Notes: a model not told the origin generated them from the letters alone. Counted from the stretch's first letter, positions 38,908 to 49,930 are shown. The stretch: DNA of 64,000 nucleotides from Kiloniellaceae bacterium (GCA_009377535.1 WHTV01000006.1:23261-87260); one strand, 5' to 3'. Made by a program: numbers and translations.

Positions 38908-41883
38908 CTAACGTGACTTGCGTGTCGGCACCTTGCGGGTGCCGGACCTGACGGTGGTGGCCTTGCGGGCGACGCTCTTAGGCGCCTCGGCCTTCTTCGC
39001 CGGCGGCTTCTTCGCCGGCTTGGTGATTGCTGCGCAGTCGCCGTCCTCCAGCACCGTGAGCAGCTTCTTCTCGATGGCGCGCAGCTTCGGCTTGCTCTCG
39101 ATCTTGCTGCCGAGCGCGTCCTGCACGTAGAACACGTCGACCGCGCGCTCGCCGTAGGTGGCGATGCGCGCCGACTTGATCATCAGATTGAGGCGCGTCA
39201 GCGTCTGGGTCACCAGATAGAGCAAGCCGGGACGGTCGCGGCCGTTGACCTCGATTACCGTATGGCTGCGGCTCGCCTTGTCGTCGATGAGCACCCGCGG
39301 CGAGACCTTGAAGACCTTGAAGCGGCTGGGGATCGGCGACTGCTGGGCCTCCAGTTCCTGCAAGGGTCTGAGGCGTCCGGCCAGCGACTGCTCGATGGTC
39401 GACGACAGCCGCGCCAACTTGCCCGGCTGGTCGAAAGCGCCGCCGTGGGCGTCCTCGACATAGAAGGAGTCGAGCGCCATGCCGTTCGACAGGGTGAAGA
39501 TGCGCGCCGCGGTGATCGAGGCGCCGGCCACCGCCATGGCGCCGGCGATGCGGCTGAACAGGCCGGGGTGGTCGGGGGTATAGACCGTCACCTCGGTGGC
39601 CTGGCGGTAGCGGTCGATCCGGGTGTCGATGGTCAGCGGCGCGCCGCTCGCCTCGGCCTCGCGCACCATGCGCGCATGGCGCAGATGGGTGTCGCTATCG
39701 AGGCCGCTCCAGTAGGAGGGATAGCCGCGGCGCAGGTGGGCGGCGATGTCCTTGGCCGACCAGCCGGCCTCCTTCAGCTTCTCCTTCAGCTCCTCCTTGG
39801 CGGCCTTCACGCGGGCGTCGCGCCCTTCCGCGGCGAGGCCACCGGAGAGCAGCGATTCAGTGCGCCAGTAAAGGTCGCGCAGCAGCGACGCCTTCCAGGC
39901 ATTCCAAACGTTGGGGCCGACGGCGCGGATGTCGGCGACGGTCAGCACAAGCAGCAGGCGCAGGCGTTCGGGTGACTGCACCAGGTCGCCGAAGTCGCGG
40001 ATCGTCTTGGGGTCGTCGATGTCGCGCTTGAAGGCGGTATCGCTCATGGCCAGATGGTGCAGCACCAGCCAGGCGACGGTCTCGGTCTCCGCCGCATCGA
40101 GGCCGAGGCGCGGACAGACCTTCTTTGCCACCTTGGCGCCGAGCTCCGAGTGGTCGCCCTGACGGCCCTTGGCGATGTCGTGCAGCAGCACCGCCATGTA
40201 GAGCACGCGGCGCGACAGCACCTTGTGCACCACCTCGCTGGCGATCGGCGCCACCTCGGCGAGGCGCCCCTGCTCGATGGCATGCAGGATGCCGATGGCG
40301 AAAATCGTATGCTCGTCCACCGTATAGTGGTGGTACATGTTGTACTGCATCTGCGCCACCACGCGCCCGAAGTCCGGCAGGAAGCGGCCGAACACGCCGG
40401 CCTCGTTGAGGCGGCGTAGCGTGGTCTCCGGACCTTTTTCCGAGGTCAGCATGTCGAGGAAGAGGGCGTTGGCCCTGGGGTCCTCGCGCAGCTTGCCGTC
40501 GACCAGTTTCAGGTTGCGGGTAACCGCACGCAAGGCTTCGGGATGGATGTCGAGGTCGTGCTTCTGGGCGACCTGGAAGATGCGCAACAGCTCCACCGGG
40601 TTCTCGGTGAAGACCTCGGGCGAGGGCACCGTGAGGCGGTCGCCCTCCAACCCGAAGCCCTCCACCTTGCGGCGGCGCTTCAGGGTCGGCAGGCGAAAGC
40701 GCGAGCGCCTGTTGTGCTCGGCCTCGATGACCGCGCAGAAGATACGCGTCAGATCGCCGACCTCCTTGGCGACGAGGAAGTAGCGCTTCATGAAACGCTC
40801 GACGTCCATCAGGCCAGCGTGGGGGGTGAAGCCCATGCGCGGCGCGATCTCCTTCTGCATATCGAAGGTCAGCCGCTCGTCGGCGCGGCCGGAGAGGTAG
40901 TGCATCTGGCAGCGCAGGGTCCAGAGGAAATTCTGCGCCTTCTCAAAGCTGCGCACCTCGGCGGCGGTGAACACCTTGCGCTGCACGAGCGTCGCGATGT
41001 CGTCGACGTTGTAGAGGAACTTGGCGATCCAGAAGAGGGTGTGCAGGTCGCGCAGACCCCCCTTGCCCTCCTTGATGTTGGGTTCGAGCTGGTAGCGCGA
41101 GCCGCCGAAGCGGTCGTGGCGACCCTTGCGTTCGCCGAGCTTCGCCTCGATGAACTTGGTGGCGCCACCCGACTGCACGTCGCGCTGGAAGCGCTGGCGC
41201 AGCTCGCGGTAGAGCGCTTGGTCGCCCCACAGCCAGCGCGCTTCCAACAAGGCGGTGCAGATGGTGACGTCGCCTTTGGCCAGGCGAAGACACTCGTTCA
41301 CCGACCGCGTCGAGTGGCCGACCTTGAAGCCCATGTCCCACAGCAGGTAGAGGATCTCCTCGATCACCTGCTCGCTGCGCGGGGTCAGCTTGTAGGGCAG
41401 CAGGAACAGCAGATCGATGTCGGACTGCGGCGCCAGCTCGCCACGCCCATAGCCACCGACGGCGATCAACGACAGCCGTTCGCCGGTCGAAGGGTTGGCG
41501 AGGGGATAGAGCCGCTGGCCGACGTGGTCGTAGACCACGCGGATCAGCTGGTCGATGAGATAGGCCTCGGCACGCACCGTCATGGTGCCGCTGGCAAAGT
41601 CGTCCTCGAAGCGGCGGCGCACTTCGGCACGCCCGGCGGCCAGCGCCTCTTTCATCAGCGCCAGGACGGCAGCACGCTGCTCCGGGCCGACCGAGGTCTC
41701 CCGGAAGATCTGCTCCAGGCGCGCGGACAGTCGGCGCCGGTTGACGATGGCACGGGGATTGTCGACCTGGGTGCCGGCGACGGTGTCTTCGCCAGCCCAG
41801 TCCGGGGATTCCGTCGGGTCCGCGGAAGCCTTGGCCCGCACCTGACCGGGCGCGGCGTGATCGAGATCGAGGCTGCTGGGCAT
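38908..41883 (-). CDS. glnD: [Protein-PII] uridylyltransferase/uridylyl-removing enzyme GlnD
   Basis: A 991-residue nitrogen sensor that uridylylates PII when glutamine is low and removes UMP when it is high. Domains: nucleotidyltransferase (GGYGRGELAPQSDIDLLFL, about residues 143-161), linker, HD phosphohydrolase domain near 580-700 (LLHDIAKGRQGDHSELGAK), and two C-terminal ACT domains (PDHPGLFSRIAGAMAVAGAS and GRDRPGLLYLVTQTLTRLNL) that bind glutamine. A Lys/Arg/Ala-rich tail follows. The ATG at 41883 is used; a GTG four codons upstream is possible. It lies ahead of murJ. Confidence 0.96.
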   Translation of the reverse strand: MPSSLDLDHAAPGQVRAKASADPTESPDWAGEDTVAGTQVDNPRAIVNRRRLSARLEQIFRETSVGPEQRAAVLALMKEALAAGRAEVRRRFEDDFASGTMTVRAEAYLIDQLIRVVYDHVGQRLYPLANPSTGERLSLIAVGGYGRGELAPQSDIDLLFLLPYKLTPRSEQVIEEILYLLWDMGFKVGHSTRSVNECLRLAKGDVTICTALLEARWLWGDQALYRELRQRFQRDVQSGGATKFIEAKLGERKGRHDRFGGSRYQLEPNIKEGKGGLRDLHTLFWIAKFLYNVDDIATLVQRKVFTAAEVRSFEKAQNFLWTLRCQMHYLSGRADERLTFDMQKEIAPRMGFTPHAGLMDVERFMKRYFLVAKEVGDLTRIFCAVIEAEHNRRSRFRLPTLKRRRKVEGFGLEGDRLTVPSPEVFTENPVELLRIFQVAQKHDLDIHPEALRAVTRNLKLVDGKLREDPRANALFLDMLTSEKGPETTLRRLNEAGVFGRFLPDFGRVVAQMQYNMYHHYTVDEHTIFAIGILHAIEQGRLAEVAPIASEVVHKVLSRRVLYMAVLLHDIAKGRQGDHSELGAKVAKKVCPRLGLDAAETETVAWLVLHHLAMSDTAFKRDIDDPKTIRDFGDLVQSPERLRLLLVLTVADIRAVGPNVWNAWKASLLRDLYWRTESLLSGGLAAEGRDARVKAAKEELKEKLKEAGWSAKDIAAHLRRGYPSYWSGLDSDTHLRHARMVREAEASGAPLTIDTRIDRYRQATEVTVYTPDHPGLFSRIAGAMAVAGASITAARIFTLSNGMALDSFYVEDAHGGAFDQPGKLARLSSTIEQSLAGRLRPLQELEAQQSPIPSRFKVFKVSPRVLIDDKASRSHTVIEVNGRDRPGLLYLVTQTLTRLNLMIKSARIATYGERAVDVFYVQDALGSKIESKPKLRAIEKKLLTVLEDGDCAAITKPAKKPPAKKAEAPKSVARKATTVRSGTRKVPTRKSR

Positions 41884-41999
41884 GCTGTCCTTCACATCGG
41901 CCCTTGTCGGAGGGATTTCCAGGGCCCGGTGCCGTCGCAGGCTTACTGACCCGCCCGCCCCCTGTAAACCACGCGCTTTTATCCTAGATATCGACTACT

Positions 42000-42521
42000 A
42001 TGGCAGGAATCCTCCACGCCGTCTTAAGCTCGCTTCATGGGCATACGATTGCGCTGCTGCTCGCTGGCCTGCTGACCGGCTGCGCCGGCGGTGCCGACGC
42101 GCCCCGGCCGATGCATGTCGCCACCCGCGTGGAGGGCGAGACGCTGCGGCTGGAGATCAGCGACATCCCGCCCGCCCGCGAGATCACCGCCGCTGTGCTC
42201 GTCGACCCCGCCGGCCACGAAACCCCGGCGCGCGAGCGGGAGCTGATCACCCGCGAGGAAGGCAGCGGCGGCAACGCCGGACCCGGCCTTGGCGTCGGCG
42301 CCAGCGGCGGCTCCTCCAGCGGCATTCGGCCCCACATCTCCCTCGGCTATCTTTTTCGCGGCGGCGAGACCACGCGGCGCAGTCAGCGCATGACGGCGGA
42401 AATCCCGCTCACCGACCCGGCGGCCTACGCGGAGGGCTACCGCGATTGGCGCGTGGTGCTGAGCTACCGCGACCAACTCGGCGAGCCGCAGCAGGTCAGC
42501 GTTCCCGCGCCGGCACCCTAG
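42000..42521 (+). CDS. Putative small lipoprotein, unknown function
   Basis: A 173-residue predicted lipoprotein. A hydrophobic N-terminus ends in the lipobox-like LLTGC (Cys near residue 28), so it would be anchored in a membrane after Lsp cleavage. The mature part is hydrophilic with a Gly/Ser-rich stretch ([11 protein letters not shown]) and no motif I recognise. Codon use looks like the neighbours. It is divergent from glnD and convergent with mutS; the two stops share the palindrome CTAG at 42518-42521. Annotated as hypothetical, but the signal and lipobox support a real gene. Confidence 0.7.
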   Translation: MAGILHAVLSSLHGHTIALLLAGLLTGCAGGADAPRPMHVATRVEGETLRLEISDIPPAREITAAVLVDPAGHETPARERELITREEGSGGNAGPGLGVGASGGSSSGIRPHISLGYLFRGGETTRRSQRMTAEIPLTDPAAYAEGYRDWRVVLSYRDQLGEPQQVSVPAPAP

Positions 42522-45250
42522 CTCTCCGACAGTTCCTTTAGGTGGTAAAGCAATTCAAGCGCCTCGCGCGGGGTGAGCGCGTCGGGATTGATCTCGTTCA
42601 GGGCGGTTTCCAACGCGCTGGCCTTGGCTGCCGGCTCGGCCGCCTTGGCGGCGGTCGCGGCGAACAGCGGCAGGTCATCGGCCAGCCGCGTCAGCGCGCC
42701 GGCCTGCTCGCCCCGCTCCAGGGTGGCAAGCACCGCCTCGGCCCGGGAAATGGCTGCCTTCGGCACGCCGGCGAGCTTGGCCACGTGGATGCCGTAGGAG
42801 CGGTCGGCCGCCCCCGCCGTCACCTCGTGCAGGAAGATGACGTCGCCCTGCCATTCCTTCACCCGCATGGTATGGCAGGCAAGCGAGGCGAGCTTCGCCG
42901 AGAGGCTGGTCAGCTCGTGGTAGTGGGTGGCGAAGAGCGCGCGGCAGGCGTTCACCTCGTGCAGGTGCTCCAGGCAGGCCCAGGCAATGGAAAGCCCGTC
43001 GAAGGTCGCCGTGCCGCGGCCGATCTCGTCGAGGATGACGAGGGCGCGCGGTCCCGCCTGATTGAGGATGGCGGCGGTCTCCACCATCTCCACCATGAAG
43101 GTGGAGCGTCCGCGCGCGAGGTCGTCGGCGGCGCCGACGCGGGAGAACAGGCGATCGACGACCCCGATGTGGGCAGCCTCCGCCGGCACGTAGCTGCCCA
43201 TCTGCGCCAGCACGGCGATGAGGGCATTCTGGCGCAGGAAGGTGGACTTGCCAGCCATGTTGGGGCCGGTCACCAGCCAAATCCTGCCCATTCCGTCACT
43301 GCCGTCTTCCAAGCGGCAGTCGTTGGCGACGAAGCCGCTTTGCTGCGCCGCGGCCAGGGCCGCCTCGACCGCCGGATGGCGCCCGGCCGTGATGTGGAAG
43401 GCGGTCGAGCCGTCGATGCGCGGGCGGCACCAGCGCGCCGCCACCGCCAGGTCGGCCAGGGCGGCGGCGACGTCGAGTATGGCCAGGGCGCGCGCCGCCA
43501 GGCCGATCCCCTCGGCGCGTTGCAGCACCTCGCCAACCAGGTCATGGACCAGTTGCAGCTCGAGGGCGAGGGCGCGCTCGGCGGCGCTGGCGATCTTCTG
43601 CTCCAGCTCCGACAGCTCCACGGTGGAAAAACGCTTCGCCGAGGCCAGCGTCTGGCGGTGGATGAAGGGGCTCTCCGGCCCCGTCGCGATCTTATCGGCG
43701 TGGGTCGGCGTCACCTCGATGAAGTAGCCGAGGACGTTGTTGTGCTTGATCTTCAGCGAGGAGACGCCGCTTTCGCGCGCGTAGTTCTGCTGCAGGCCGG
43801 CGATCAGTTTGCGGCTGTCGTCGCGCAGGCCGCGCAGCTCGTCCAGGTTCTCGTCGTAGCCGGCGGCGATGGCGCCCCCGTCGCGCGCCAGCATCGGCGG
43901 CTCGGGCGCCAGGGCGCGGGCGAGACGGCCGATGAGGGTGTCGTGCAGGCCGAGGTCGCGGACGGCTTCGGCGAGCAAAGCCGGCGCACGGTCGCCCTGC
44001 TGCAGCAGGCCGCGCAGCTGCGTCGCCACGGCCAGGGCGTCGCGGATCGCCGCCAGGTCGCGCGGGCCGCCGCGACCCAGGCTGAGGCGGGAAAGGGCGC
44101 GCTCGATGTCGGGGCAGCGGCGTAGCCGGGCGCGCAGATCCTGGCGCAGCCCCTCCGCGTCGATGAAGTGGGCGACGAGGTCGTGGCGCGCGGCGATCGC
44201 CGCCGGGTCGGTGAGCGGCGCCGAGAGCCGCGTCGCCAGCAGGCGCGCGCCGGCGCCGGTCACCGTGCGATCGAGGGCGGCGAGCAGCGACCCGGCGCGC
44301 CCCCCGGTCAGCGCCTCGGTGAGTTCCAGGTTGCGCCGCGTCGCCGCGTCGATCTCCATCACCGCCCCGGCGGCGAGGCGCCGCGGCGCCAGCAGGCGGG
44401 GCAGGCGGCCTTTCTGGGTCAGTGCCACGTAGTCGACCAGGGCGCCGGCGGCCGCCAGCTCTGCACGGCCGAAGGCGCCGAAGGCATCGAGGGCCTTCAC
44501 CTCGAAGATCTCCTCCAGGCGGCGCGCGCCGTTGGCGCTGTCGAAGCGCGCGGCGGGCAGCGGCGTCAGCCGGTCTTTCAGAGCGCCGAAGGCCTCGAAG
44601 GCGCCGCCTTCCATGCTGCCTGCCCGCTCCAGCAGTCTGTCGGCCAGCACCAGCTCGCCGGGGGCGAGACGGGCCAGCGTCGCGGCGAGGCCCGCGGGCG
44701 TCACCGGCTGGGCCAAGAAGGCGCCGGTCGAGATGTCGAGCCAGGCGAGGCCGAGCTCGCCGCCTGCCTCGGCCAGCGCGGCCAGGTAGTTGTGCGCACG
44801 GGCGTCGAGCAACTCGTCCTCGGTAATGGTGCCGGGCGTCACCACACGCACCACGGCGCGCTTCACCACCGATTTGCCGCCGCGCTTCTTGGCTTCGGCC
44901 GGGTCCTCGATCTGCTCGCAGACCGCCACCTTGAAGCCCTTGCGGATGAGGCGGGCCAGGTAGCCGTCGGCTGAATGCACCGGCACACCGCACATGGGGA
45001 TGTCCTCGCCCAGGTGCTGGCCGCGTTTGGTCAGGGCGATATCGAGCGCCGCCGAAGCCTGCTCGGCATCCTGGAAGAACAGCTCGTAGAAGTCGCCCAT
45101 GCGATAGAACAGCAGGCAGCCGGGATGCGCCTGCTTGATCTCCAGGTATTGCGCCATCATTGGCGTGACGCCGGGCGCAGGGGGAGATGCCGGCTGGGCG
45201 CCGGGCGCAGGGGGGGCGTCGTTGCGGGAAGTCGCTGCTTGTGCGGTCAT
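42518..45250 (-). CDS. mutS: DNA mismatch repair protein MutS
   Basis: A 910-residue mismatch recognition ATPase. The mismatch-binding motif is [11 protein letters not shown] (Phe-x-Glu) near residue 55, and the C-terminal ATPase has Walker [15 protein letters not shown] and Walker [18 protein letters not shown]. The helix-turn-helix dimerisation end ([20 protein letters not shown]) is present. An Ala/Pro-rich stretch of about 30 residues precedes the conserved [10 protein letters not shown]. The ATG at 45250 ([11 protein letters not shown]) is preferred over a start 26 codons upstream. It is divergent from the small stress-type gene. Confidence 0.97.
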   Translation of the reverse strand: MTAQAATSRNDAPPAPGAQPASPPAPGVTPMMAQYLEIKQAHPGCLLFYRMGDFYELFFQDAEQASAALDIALTKRGQHLGEDIPMCGVPVHSADGYLARLIRKGFKVAVCEQIEDPAEAKKRGGKSVVKRAVVRVVTPGTITEDELLDARAHNYLAALAEAGGELGLAWLDISTGAFLAQPVTPAGLAATLARLAPGELVLADRLLERAGSMEGGAFEAFGALKDRLTPLPAARFDSANGARRLEEIFEVKALDAFGAFGRAELAAAGALVDYVALTQKGRLPRLLAPRRLAAGAVMEIDAATRRNLELTEALTGGRAGSLLAALDRTVTGAGARLLATRLSAPLTDPAAIAARHDLVAHFIDAEGLRQDLRARLRRCPDIERALSRLSLGRGGPRDLAAIRDALAVATQLRGLLQQGDRAPALLAEAVRDLGLHDTLIGRLARALAPEPPMLARDGGAIAAGYDENLDELRGLRDDSRKLIAGLQQNYARESGVSSLKIKHNNVLGYFIEVTPTHADKIATGPESPFIHRQTLASAKRFSTVELSELEQKIASAAERALALELQLVHDLVGEVLQRAEGIGLAARALAILDVAAALADLAVAARWCRPRIDGSTAFHITAGRHPAVEAALAAAQQSGFVANDCRLEDGSDGMGRIWLVTGPNMAGKSTFLRQNALIAVLAQMGSYVPAEAAHIGVVDRLFSRVGAADDLARGRSTFMVEMVETAAILNQAGPRALVILDEIGRGTATFDGLSIAWACLEHLHEVNACRALFATHYHELTSLSAKLASLACHTMRVKEWQGDVIFLHEVTAGAADRSYGIHVAKLAGVPKAAISRAEAVLATLERGEQAGALTRLADDLPLFAATAAKAAEPAAKASALETALNEINPDALTPREALELLYHLKELSES

Positions 45251-45349
45251 CAATCGGTAAGCTTTACTTTGACTGAGGTTATCACAGGCCCCCGGACCGA
45301 AGGCAAGGAAGGTGGCCACGCGAGACATTCAATCGGGGAGACGCAGGAC

Positions 45350-45850
45350 GTGGCGCAAAGGACGCAGGGTTTCAGCGACGACGTGACGATCGAGGTGGCG
45401 GGCAACTTCGCGACACGGGAGAGTTTCACCGCGGCGGTCGAGGCCCTGGGCGCCGCCGGCTTCGACCACGACGACATCTCCGTGCTGGACACCCACGAAT
45501 CGCTGAGCGCCGCCGGCAAGCCGAGCGAGGCCTGGCAGGAATCCCTGGCCGGGCTGGTCGGCGAGATCCACTACGTCGGCCCGCTGACCGCGGCGGGCCT
45601 GATCGCGCTCGCCTCCGGGCCGGTCGGCGTCGCCGTGGCCGGCGCCCTGGCTGCGGGCCTCACCGGCGCGGCTTTGGTCGACCTGCTGGAGGAAGTACGC
45701 GCAACGCCCCATACCGAGGCCTTCGCCCGCGCCCTGGAATCCGGCGCCATCCTGCTCTGGGTCCGGGTCGCCGACGAGGCCGAGGCCAAGCAGGCCGAGG
45801 CGCTGCTCGCCCGTCATGGCGCCAACGACGTGCACCGCCACGTGAGATAG
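45350..45850 (+). CDS. Small protein resembling general stress protein 17M/YflT type
   Basis: A 166-residue protein. The N-terminal half has a compact alpha/beta pattern (VTIEVAGNFATRESFTAAVE, GFDHDDISVLD) like GSP_17M/YflT domains, and the middle is a glycine/alanine-rich hydrophobic hairpin (TAAGLIALASGPVGVAVAGAL), followed by an alpha/beta end (AILLWVRVADEAEAKQAEAL). The glycine-rich part could insert into a membrane. It starts at GTG 45350, with GGGAG 9 nt upstream. It lies divergent from mutS and 129 bp before the malic enzyme. Function unknown; the family link is tentative. Confidence 0.7.
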   Translation: MAQRTQGFSDDVTIEVAGNFATRESFTAAVEALGAAGFDHDDISVLDTHESLSAAGKPSEAWQESLAGLVGEIHYVGPLTAAGLIALASGPVGVAVAGALAAGLTGAALVDLLEEVRATPHTEAFARALESGAILLWVRVADEAEAKQAEALLARHGANDVHRHVR

Positions 45851-45979
45851 CGCTGCCCGCCGGCCGTCCCCGGCCTTTGACGGCCCTGGCCGGCCTCTCT
45901 AATGTTTCCGGAAAATCAGGCCCTTGAAGCAGGTCGCCGGCAACCCGCCGGAAACGGTGGGCCGCCGCGGAGGAAAGCC

Positions 45980-48244
45980 ATGGACAAGAATCGCATCACA
46001 GACCAGGAAGCCCTGGATCTGCACGCCTCCGGCCGGCCCGGCAAGTTCGAGATCCAGGCGACCAAGCCGCTGACCACCCAGCGCGATCTCTCCCTCGCCT
46101 ACTCGCCCGGCGTCGCCGCGCCCTGCCTGAAGATCGCCGAGGACGAGTCCAAGGCCTACGACTACACCGCCAAGGGCAACATCGTCGCCATCGTCTCCAA
46201 CGGCACCGCCGTGCTCGGCCTCGGCGACCTCGGCGCCCAGGCGGCCAAGCCGGTGATGGAAGGCAAGGCGGTGCTGTTCAAGCGCTTCGCCGACATCGAC
46301 GGCATCGACCTGGAGGTCGACACCCGCGACGTCGAGGAGTTCGTCAACTGCGTGCGCTTTCTCGGCAAGTCCTGGGGCGGCGTCAATCTGGAAGACATCA
46401 AGGCGCCGGAGTGCTTCGTCATCGAGGAGCGCCTGAAGGAGCTGATGGACATCCCCGTCTTCCATGACGACCAGCACGGCACCGCCATCATCACCGCCGC
46501 CGGCTTCATTAACGCCCTGGCGCTGACCGGCCGGCAGATGTCCGACGTGAAGGTGGTGATCAACGGCGCCGGTGCGGCGGGCATCGCCTGCGCCGAACTG
46601 ATCAAGGCATTGGGCGTGCCGCACGACTCCGTGCTGCTCTGCGACACCCGCGGCGTCATCTATCGCGGCCGCCAGGAAGGCATGAACCAGTGGAAGTCGG
46701 CCCATGCGGTTGACAGTAAGCTGCGCACGCTCGACGACGCGATGAAAGGGGCGGACGTCTGCATGGGCCTTTCGGTGAAGGGCGCCTTCACGCCGGAGAT
46801 GATCGGCTCCATGGCCGATCAGCCGATCGTCTTCGCCATGGCCAACCCGGACCCGGAGATCACGCCGGAGGAGATCGCCACGCTGCGCGACGATGCCATC
46901 GTGGCCACCGGGCGCTCCGACTATCCGAACCAGATCAACAACGTGCTGGGCTTTCCCTACATCTTCCGCGGCGCGCTGGACGTGCGCGCCTCGACCATCA
47001 ACATGACGATGAAGATCGCCGCCGCCGAGGCGCTGGCGGCGCTGGCCCGCGAAGACGTGCCCGACGAGGTGGCGCGCGCCTACGAGAGCAAGACGCTGCG
47101 CTACGGGCGCAACTACATCATTCCGGCGCCCTTCGATCCGCGCCTCATCGTTGCGGTGCCCATGGCGGTCGCCAAGGCGGCCATGGAAAGCGGCGTCGCA
47201 CGCAAGCCGATCGAAGACCTGCACGCCTACGGGCAACAACTCTCGGCACGCCTCGACCCGACGGCCTCCAGCCTGCAGCGCATCTTCGACAAGGTGCGCG
47301 AACAGCCCAAGCGCGTGGTCTTCGCCGAGGGCGAGGAGGAGCGCACCATCCGCGCGGCGCTGGCCTTCCAGCAGGCCGGTTACGGCACGCCGGTGCTGGT
47401 CGGCCGCGAAGAGCGCGTGATCGAGACCATGCAGTCCATCGGCCTGGAAAGCTCGAATCTGGAGATCCATAACGCACGCCTGTCGAAGGACAACGCGCGC
47501 TACGTCGACTACCTCTACCAGCGCCTCGGCCGGCAGGGCTTGCTGAAGCGCGACTGCCAGCGCATGGTGAACCAGAACCGCAACGTCTTCGCAGCCTGCA
47601 TGGTGGCCTGCAGCGAGGCCGACGCCATGGTGACCGGCCTGACGCGTAGCTTCGGGGTCGCCTACGAAGACATCCGCCGTGCCATCGATCCCAAGGACAA
47701 GCAGCGCGTCTTCGGCCTCTCCATCATGGTGGTGCGCGGTCGCGCCCTCTTCGTCGCCGACACCTCGGTGCACGAGCTGCCGAGCGCCGAGCAGCTGGCC
47801 GACATCGCCCAGCAGTCGGCCGCCCATGCCCGCGCCATGGGTCACGAGCCGCGCGTCGCCCTGCTGTCCTATTCCAACTTCGGCAATCCTTGGCACCCGG
47901 CGGCCCAGCGCATCCGCGATGCCGTCCATCTGCTGGACCAGCGCGCGCCGGACTTCGAGTACGACGGCGAAATGCAGGCCAACGTGGCACTGAACTACCC
48001 GCTGATGCAGGAGCTCTATCCCGTCTCGCGGCTTACCGGGCCGGCCAATGTGCTGGTCATGCCGGGCCTGCACAGCGCCAACATCACCGCCAAGCTGATG
48101 CAGCAGGCAGCCGGTGGCACCGTCATCGGCCCGATTCTCAGCGGCCTCGACAAGCCGGCCCAGGTGGTGCAGCTGGGCGCCACCGTGAACGACCTGGTCA
48201 CCGCCGCTGCCCTGGCCGCCCACGAGGCACAGGCGCAGGACTAA
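45980..48244 (+). CDS. maeB: NADP-dependent malic enzyme with C-terminal phosphotransacetylase-like domain
   Basis: A 754-residue MaeB-type enzyme. The N-terminal malic domain (about 15-155) has LAYSPGVAAPCL and SNGTAVLGLGDLG; the nucleotide-binding domain (about 160-410) has DDQHGTAIITAAG and VVINGAGAAGIACAELI. Residues about 430-750 form a phosphate acetyltransferase-like domain (VFAEGEEERTIRAALAF), usually regulatory rather than catalytic in this fusion. It converts malate to pyruvate plus CO2 and gives NADPH, useful for the fatty acid cycle. GGAGG lies 8 nt before the ATG at 45980. Confidence 0.95.
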   Translation: MDKNRITDQEALDLHASGRPGKFEIQATKPLTTQRDLSLAYSPGVAAPCLKIAEDESKAYDYTAKGNIVAIVSNGTAVLGLGDLGAQAAKPVMEGKAVLFKRFADIDGIDLEVDTRDVEEFVNCVRFLGKSWGGVNLEDIKAPECFVIEERLKELMDIPVFHDDQHGTAIITAAGFINALALTGRQMSDVKVVINGAGAAGIACAELIKALGVPHDSVLLCDTRGVIYRGRQEGMNQWKSAHAVDSKLRTLDDAMKGADVCMGLSVKGAFTPEMIGSMADQPIVFAMANPDPEITPEEIATLRDDAIVATGRSDYPNQINNVLGFPYIFRGALDVRASTINMTMKIAAAEALAALAREDVPDEVARAYESKTLRYGRNYIIPAPFDPRLIVAVPMAVAKAAMESGVARKPIEDLHAYGQQLSARLDPTASSLQRIFDKVREQPKRVVFAEGEEERTIRAALAFQQAGYGTPVLVGREERVIETMQSIGLESSNLEIHNARLSKDNARYVDYLYQRLGRQGLLKRDCQRMVNQNRNVFAACMVACSEADAMVTGLTRSFGVAYEDIRRAIDPKDKQRVFGLSIMVVRGRALFVADTSVHELPSAEQLADIAQQSAAHARAMGHEPRVALLSYSNFGNPWHPAAQRIRDAVHLLDQRAPDFEYDGEMQANVALNYPLMQELYPVSRLTGPANVLVMPGLHSANITAKLMQQAAGGTVIGPILSGLDKPAQVVQLGATVNDLVTAAALAAHEAQAQD

Positions 48245-48339
48245 GGCGGGCTTTGCAAAAGCTTCACGGGCACCGCGATGGCTGCATGCTAAGCTTGTAA
48301 TCCCATCGTATCACGCACCTGGGGGACCGAAGGAGCAGT

Positions 48340-49815
48340 ATGAGCGAGGCCGCACCGGAGCACAGGAACGAGATAGCGTCCACCGCCGATCCGAAACCGG
48401 ATTGGGTCCGCCTGCTGCTGGCCACGGCGGTGCTCTGCCTGCCGGCGGTGGCGGTGCTGTTCGGGCTGCTGATCGCAGGCGCGATCTCGCTCGGCACTGC
48501 CGCGCTGTGCGCCGGCGCGGTGCTGGCGCTGATGGCGGTGATGCTGAACCGGCACTTCCGCCGCGTGCGGGCGCTGACCCGCTACCTGCAGCGCCTGCGC
48601 GCGACCGACGACGACCGTCCGTTACCGACGGCGCCGACCGGCGGCGACCTGCTGTCGCCGGGTCTCAGCCAGGCCATCGCCGAGACCGCGCGCGAGCAGC
48701 GCGAGCGTCGCCGCGACCTGGAAGACACCATGGTGATGAATGCCGCGGTGCTGGCTGGGCTGCCCGACCCGCTGATCCTGGTCGGCCAGAACCGCCGGGT
48801 GCTGCGCCTCAACCCCGCCGCGGAGTCCCTGCTGGGCCACGACCTCAGCGGCCGCGAGCTGGCCCTCGGTATCCGCAATCCCGACCTGCTGGCCGCCGTC
48901 GACGCGGTGCTGAGAGGCGGCGAGCAGGAGGCCGTGGCGTTCACCATCCCCGGCAAGGTCGAGCGGGCCATGGCCGCGCGGGTATTGCGCCTGCCAGCGG
49001 CGGCGCACGCGCAGGCCAGCGTGATGATCGCGCTCTACGACCTGACGGGCGTGAAGCAGAGCGAGCGCATGCGCGCCGACTTCGTGGCCAACGTCTCGCA
49101 CGAGCTGCGCACGCCGCTGACCAGCCTGATCGGCTTCATCGAGACCCTGCGCGGCCCGGCCCGCGATGACGCCGAGGCGCGGGAGCGCTTCCTGAAGATC
49201 ATGGAAGAACAGTCCCACCGCATGTCTCGGCTGGTCGACGACCTGCTGTCGCTATCGCGCATCGAGCTGCAGGAGCACACGGCCCCCAGCAGCCAGAGCG
49301 ACGTCGGACAGATCCTGCGCTCGGTCGCCTCCACCCTGGAATTGGAGGCGGCGCGGCGTGGCATGCGCGTCGAGATCGCCGCCGACGCCCTGCCGCCTGC
49401 GGTCGGCGACCGCGACGAGCTGACCCAGGTGTTTCAGAACCTGCTCGACAACGCGGTGAAATACGGCGAGGACAACACGGTGATCCGGGTCTCCGCGCGG
49501 CCCCTGGCCAAGGGCGGCGCGGGGGAGCGCCGGCTCGGCCGCGCCGGGATCAAGATCTCCGTCTTCAACGAGGGCGAGGGCATCGAGCGCGAGCACATCC
49601 CGCGGCTCACCGAGCGCTTCTACCGGGTCGACAGCCGGCGTTCGCGCCGGCTCGGCGGCACCGGCCTGGGCCTTGCCATCGTCAAGCACATCATCAACCG
49701 CCACCGCGGGGTGCTGGAAATTGAAAGCCGCCCCGACGAAGGCGCCACTTTCTCGGTCTATCTGCCCGCGGCGGTAGAAAAGCCGGCTGCCCTGGCCACA
49801 CCCCAGGCTTCCTAG
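48340..49815 (+). CDS. phoR: Phosphate regulon sensor histidine kinase PhoR
   Basis: A 491-residue membrane histidine kinase. Two N-terminal membrane helices (about 23-72) with almost no periplasmic loop are followed by a PAS-like domain (about 125-230), a HisKA domain with the phosphoryl-accepting His254 in FVANVSHELRTPLTSL, and a HATPase_c domain (VFQNLLDNAVKYGEDNTVIR, GGTGLGLAIVKHIINRH). The lack of a sensing loop fits PhoR, which reads phosphate through PstSCAB and PhoU. It precedes pst by 295 bp, and phoB closes the locus. Confidence 0.94.
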   Translation: MSEAAPEHRNEIASTADPKPDWVRLLLATAVLCLPAVAVLFGLLIAGAISLGTAALCAGAVLALMAVMLNRHFRRVRALTRYLQRLRATDDDRPLPTAPTGGDLLSPGLSQAIAETAREQRERRRDLEDTMVMNAAVLAGLPDPLILVGQNRRVLRLNPAAESLLGHDLSGRELALGIRNPDLLAAVDAVLRGGEQEAVAFTIPGKVERAMAARVLRLPAAAHAQASVMIALYDLTGVKQSERMRADFVANVSHELRTPLTSLIGFIETLRGPARDDAEARERFLKIMEEQSHRMSRLVDDLLSLSRIELQEHTAPSSQSDVGQILRSVASTLELEAARRGMRVEIAADALPPAVGDRDELTQVFQNLLDNAVKYGEDNTVIRVSARPLAKGGAGERRLGRAGIKISVFNEGEGIEREHIPRLTERFYRVDSRRSRRLGGTGLGLAIVKHIINRHRGVLEIESRPDEGATFSVYLPAAVEKPAALATPQAS

Positions 49816-49930
49816 CCGGGGACCGCGACGGCGCCGAGACGCAGAAAGCTTTTTCTTCGACGCCGGCCTCCCCGCTCGGCGTCCCCAGATTCCGTAGCTT
49901 TTCCCGGATCTCCCGACGCAGCGCCCGCTT

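Noticed and set aside
45899..48223. Open frame opposite the malic enzyme gene (774 codons)
   Set aside because: Antisense shadow of a strongly supported gene.
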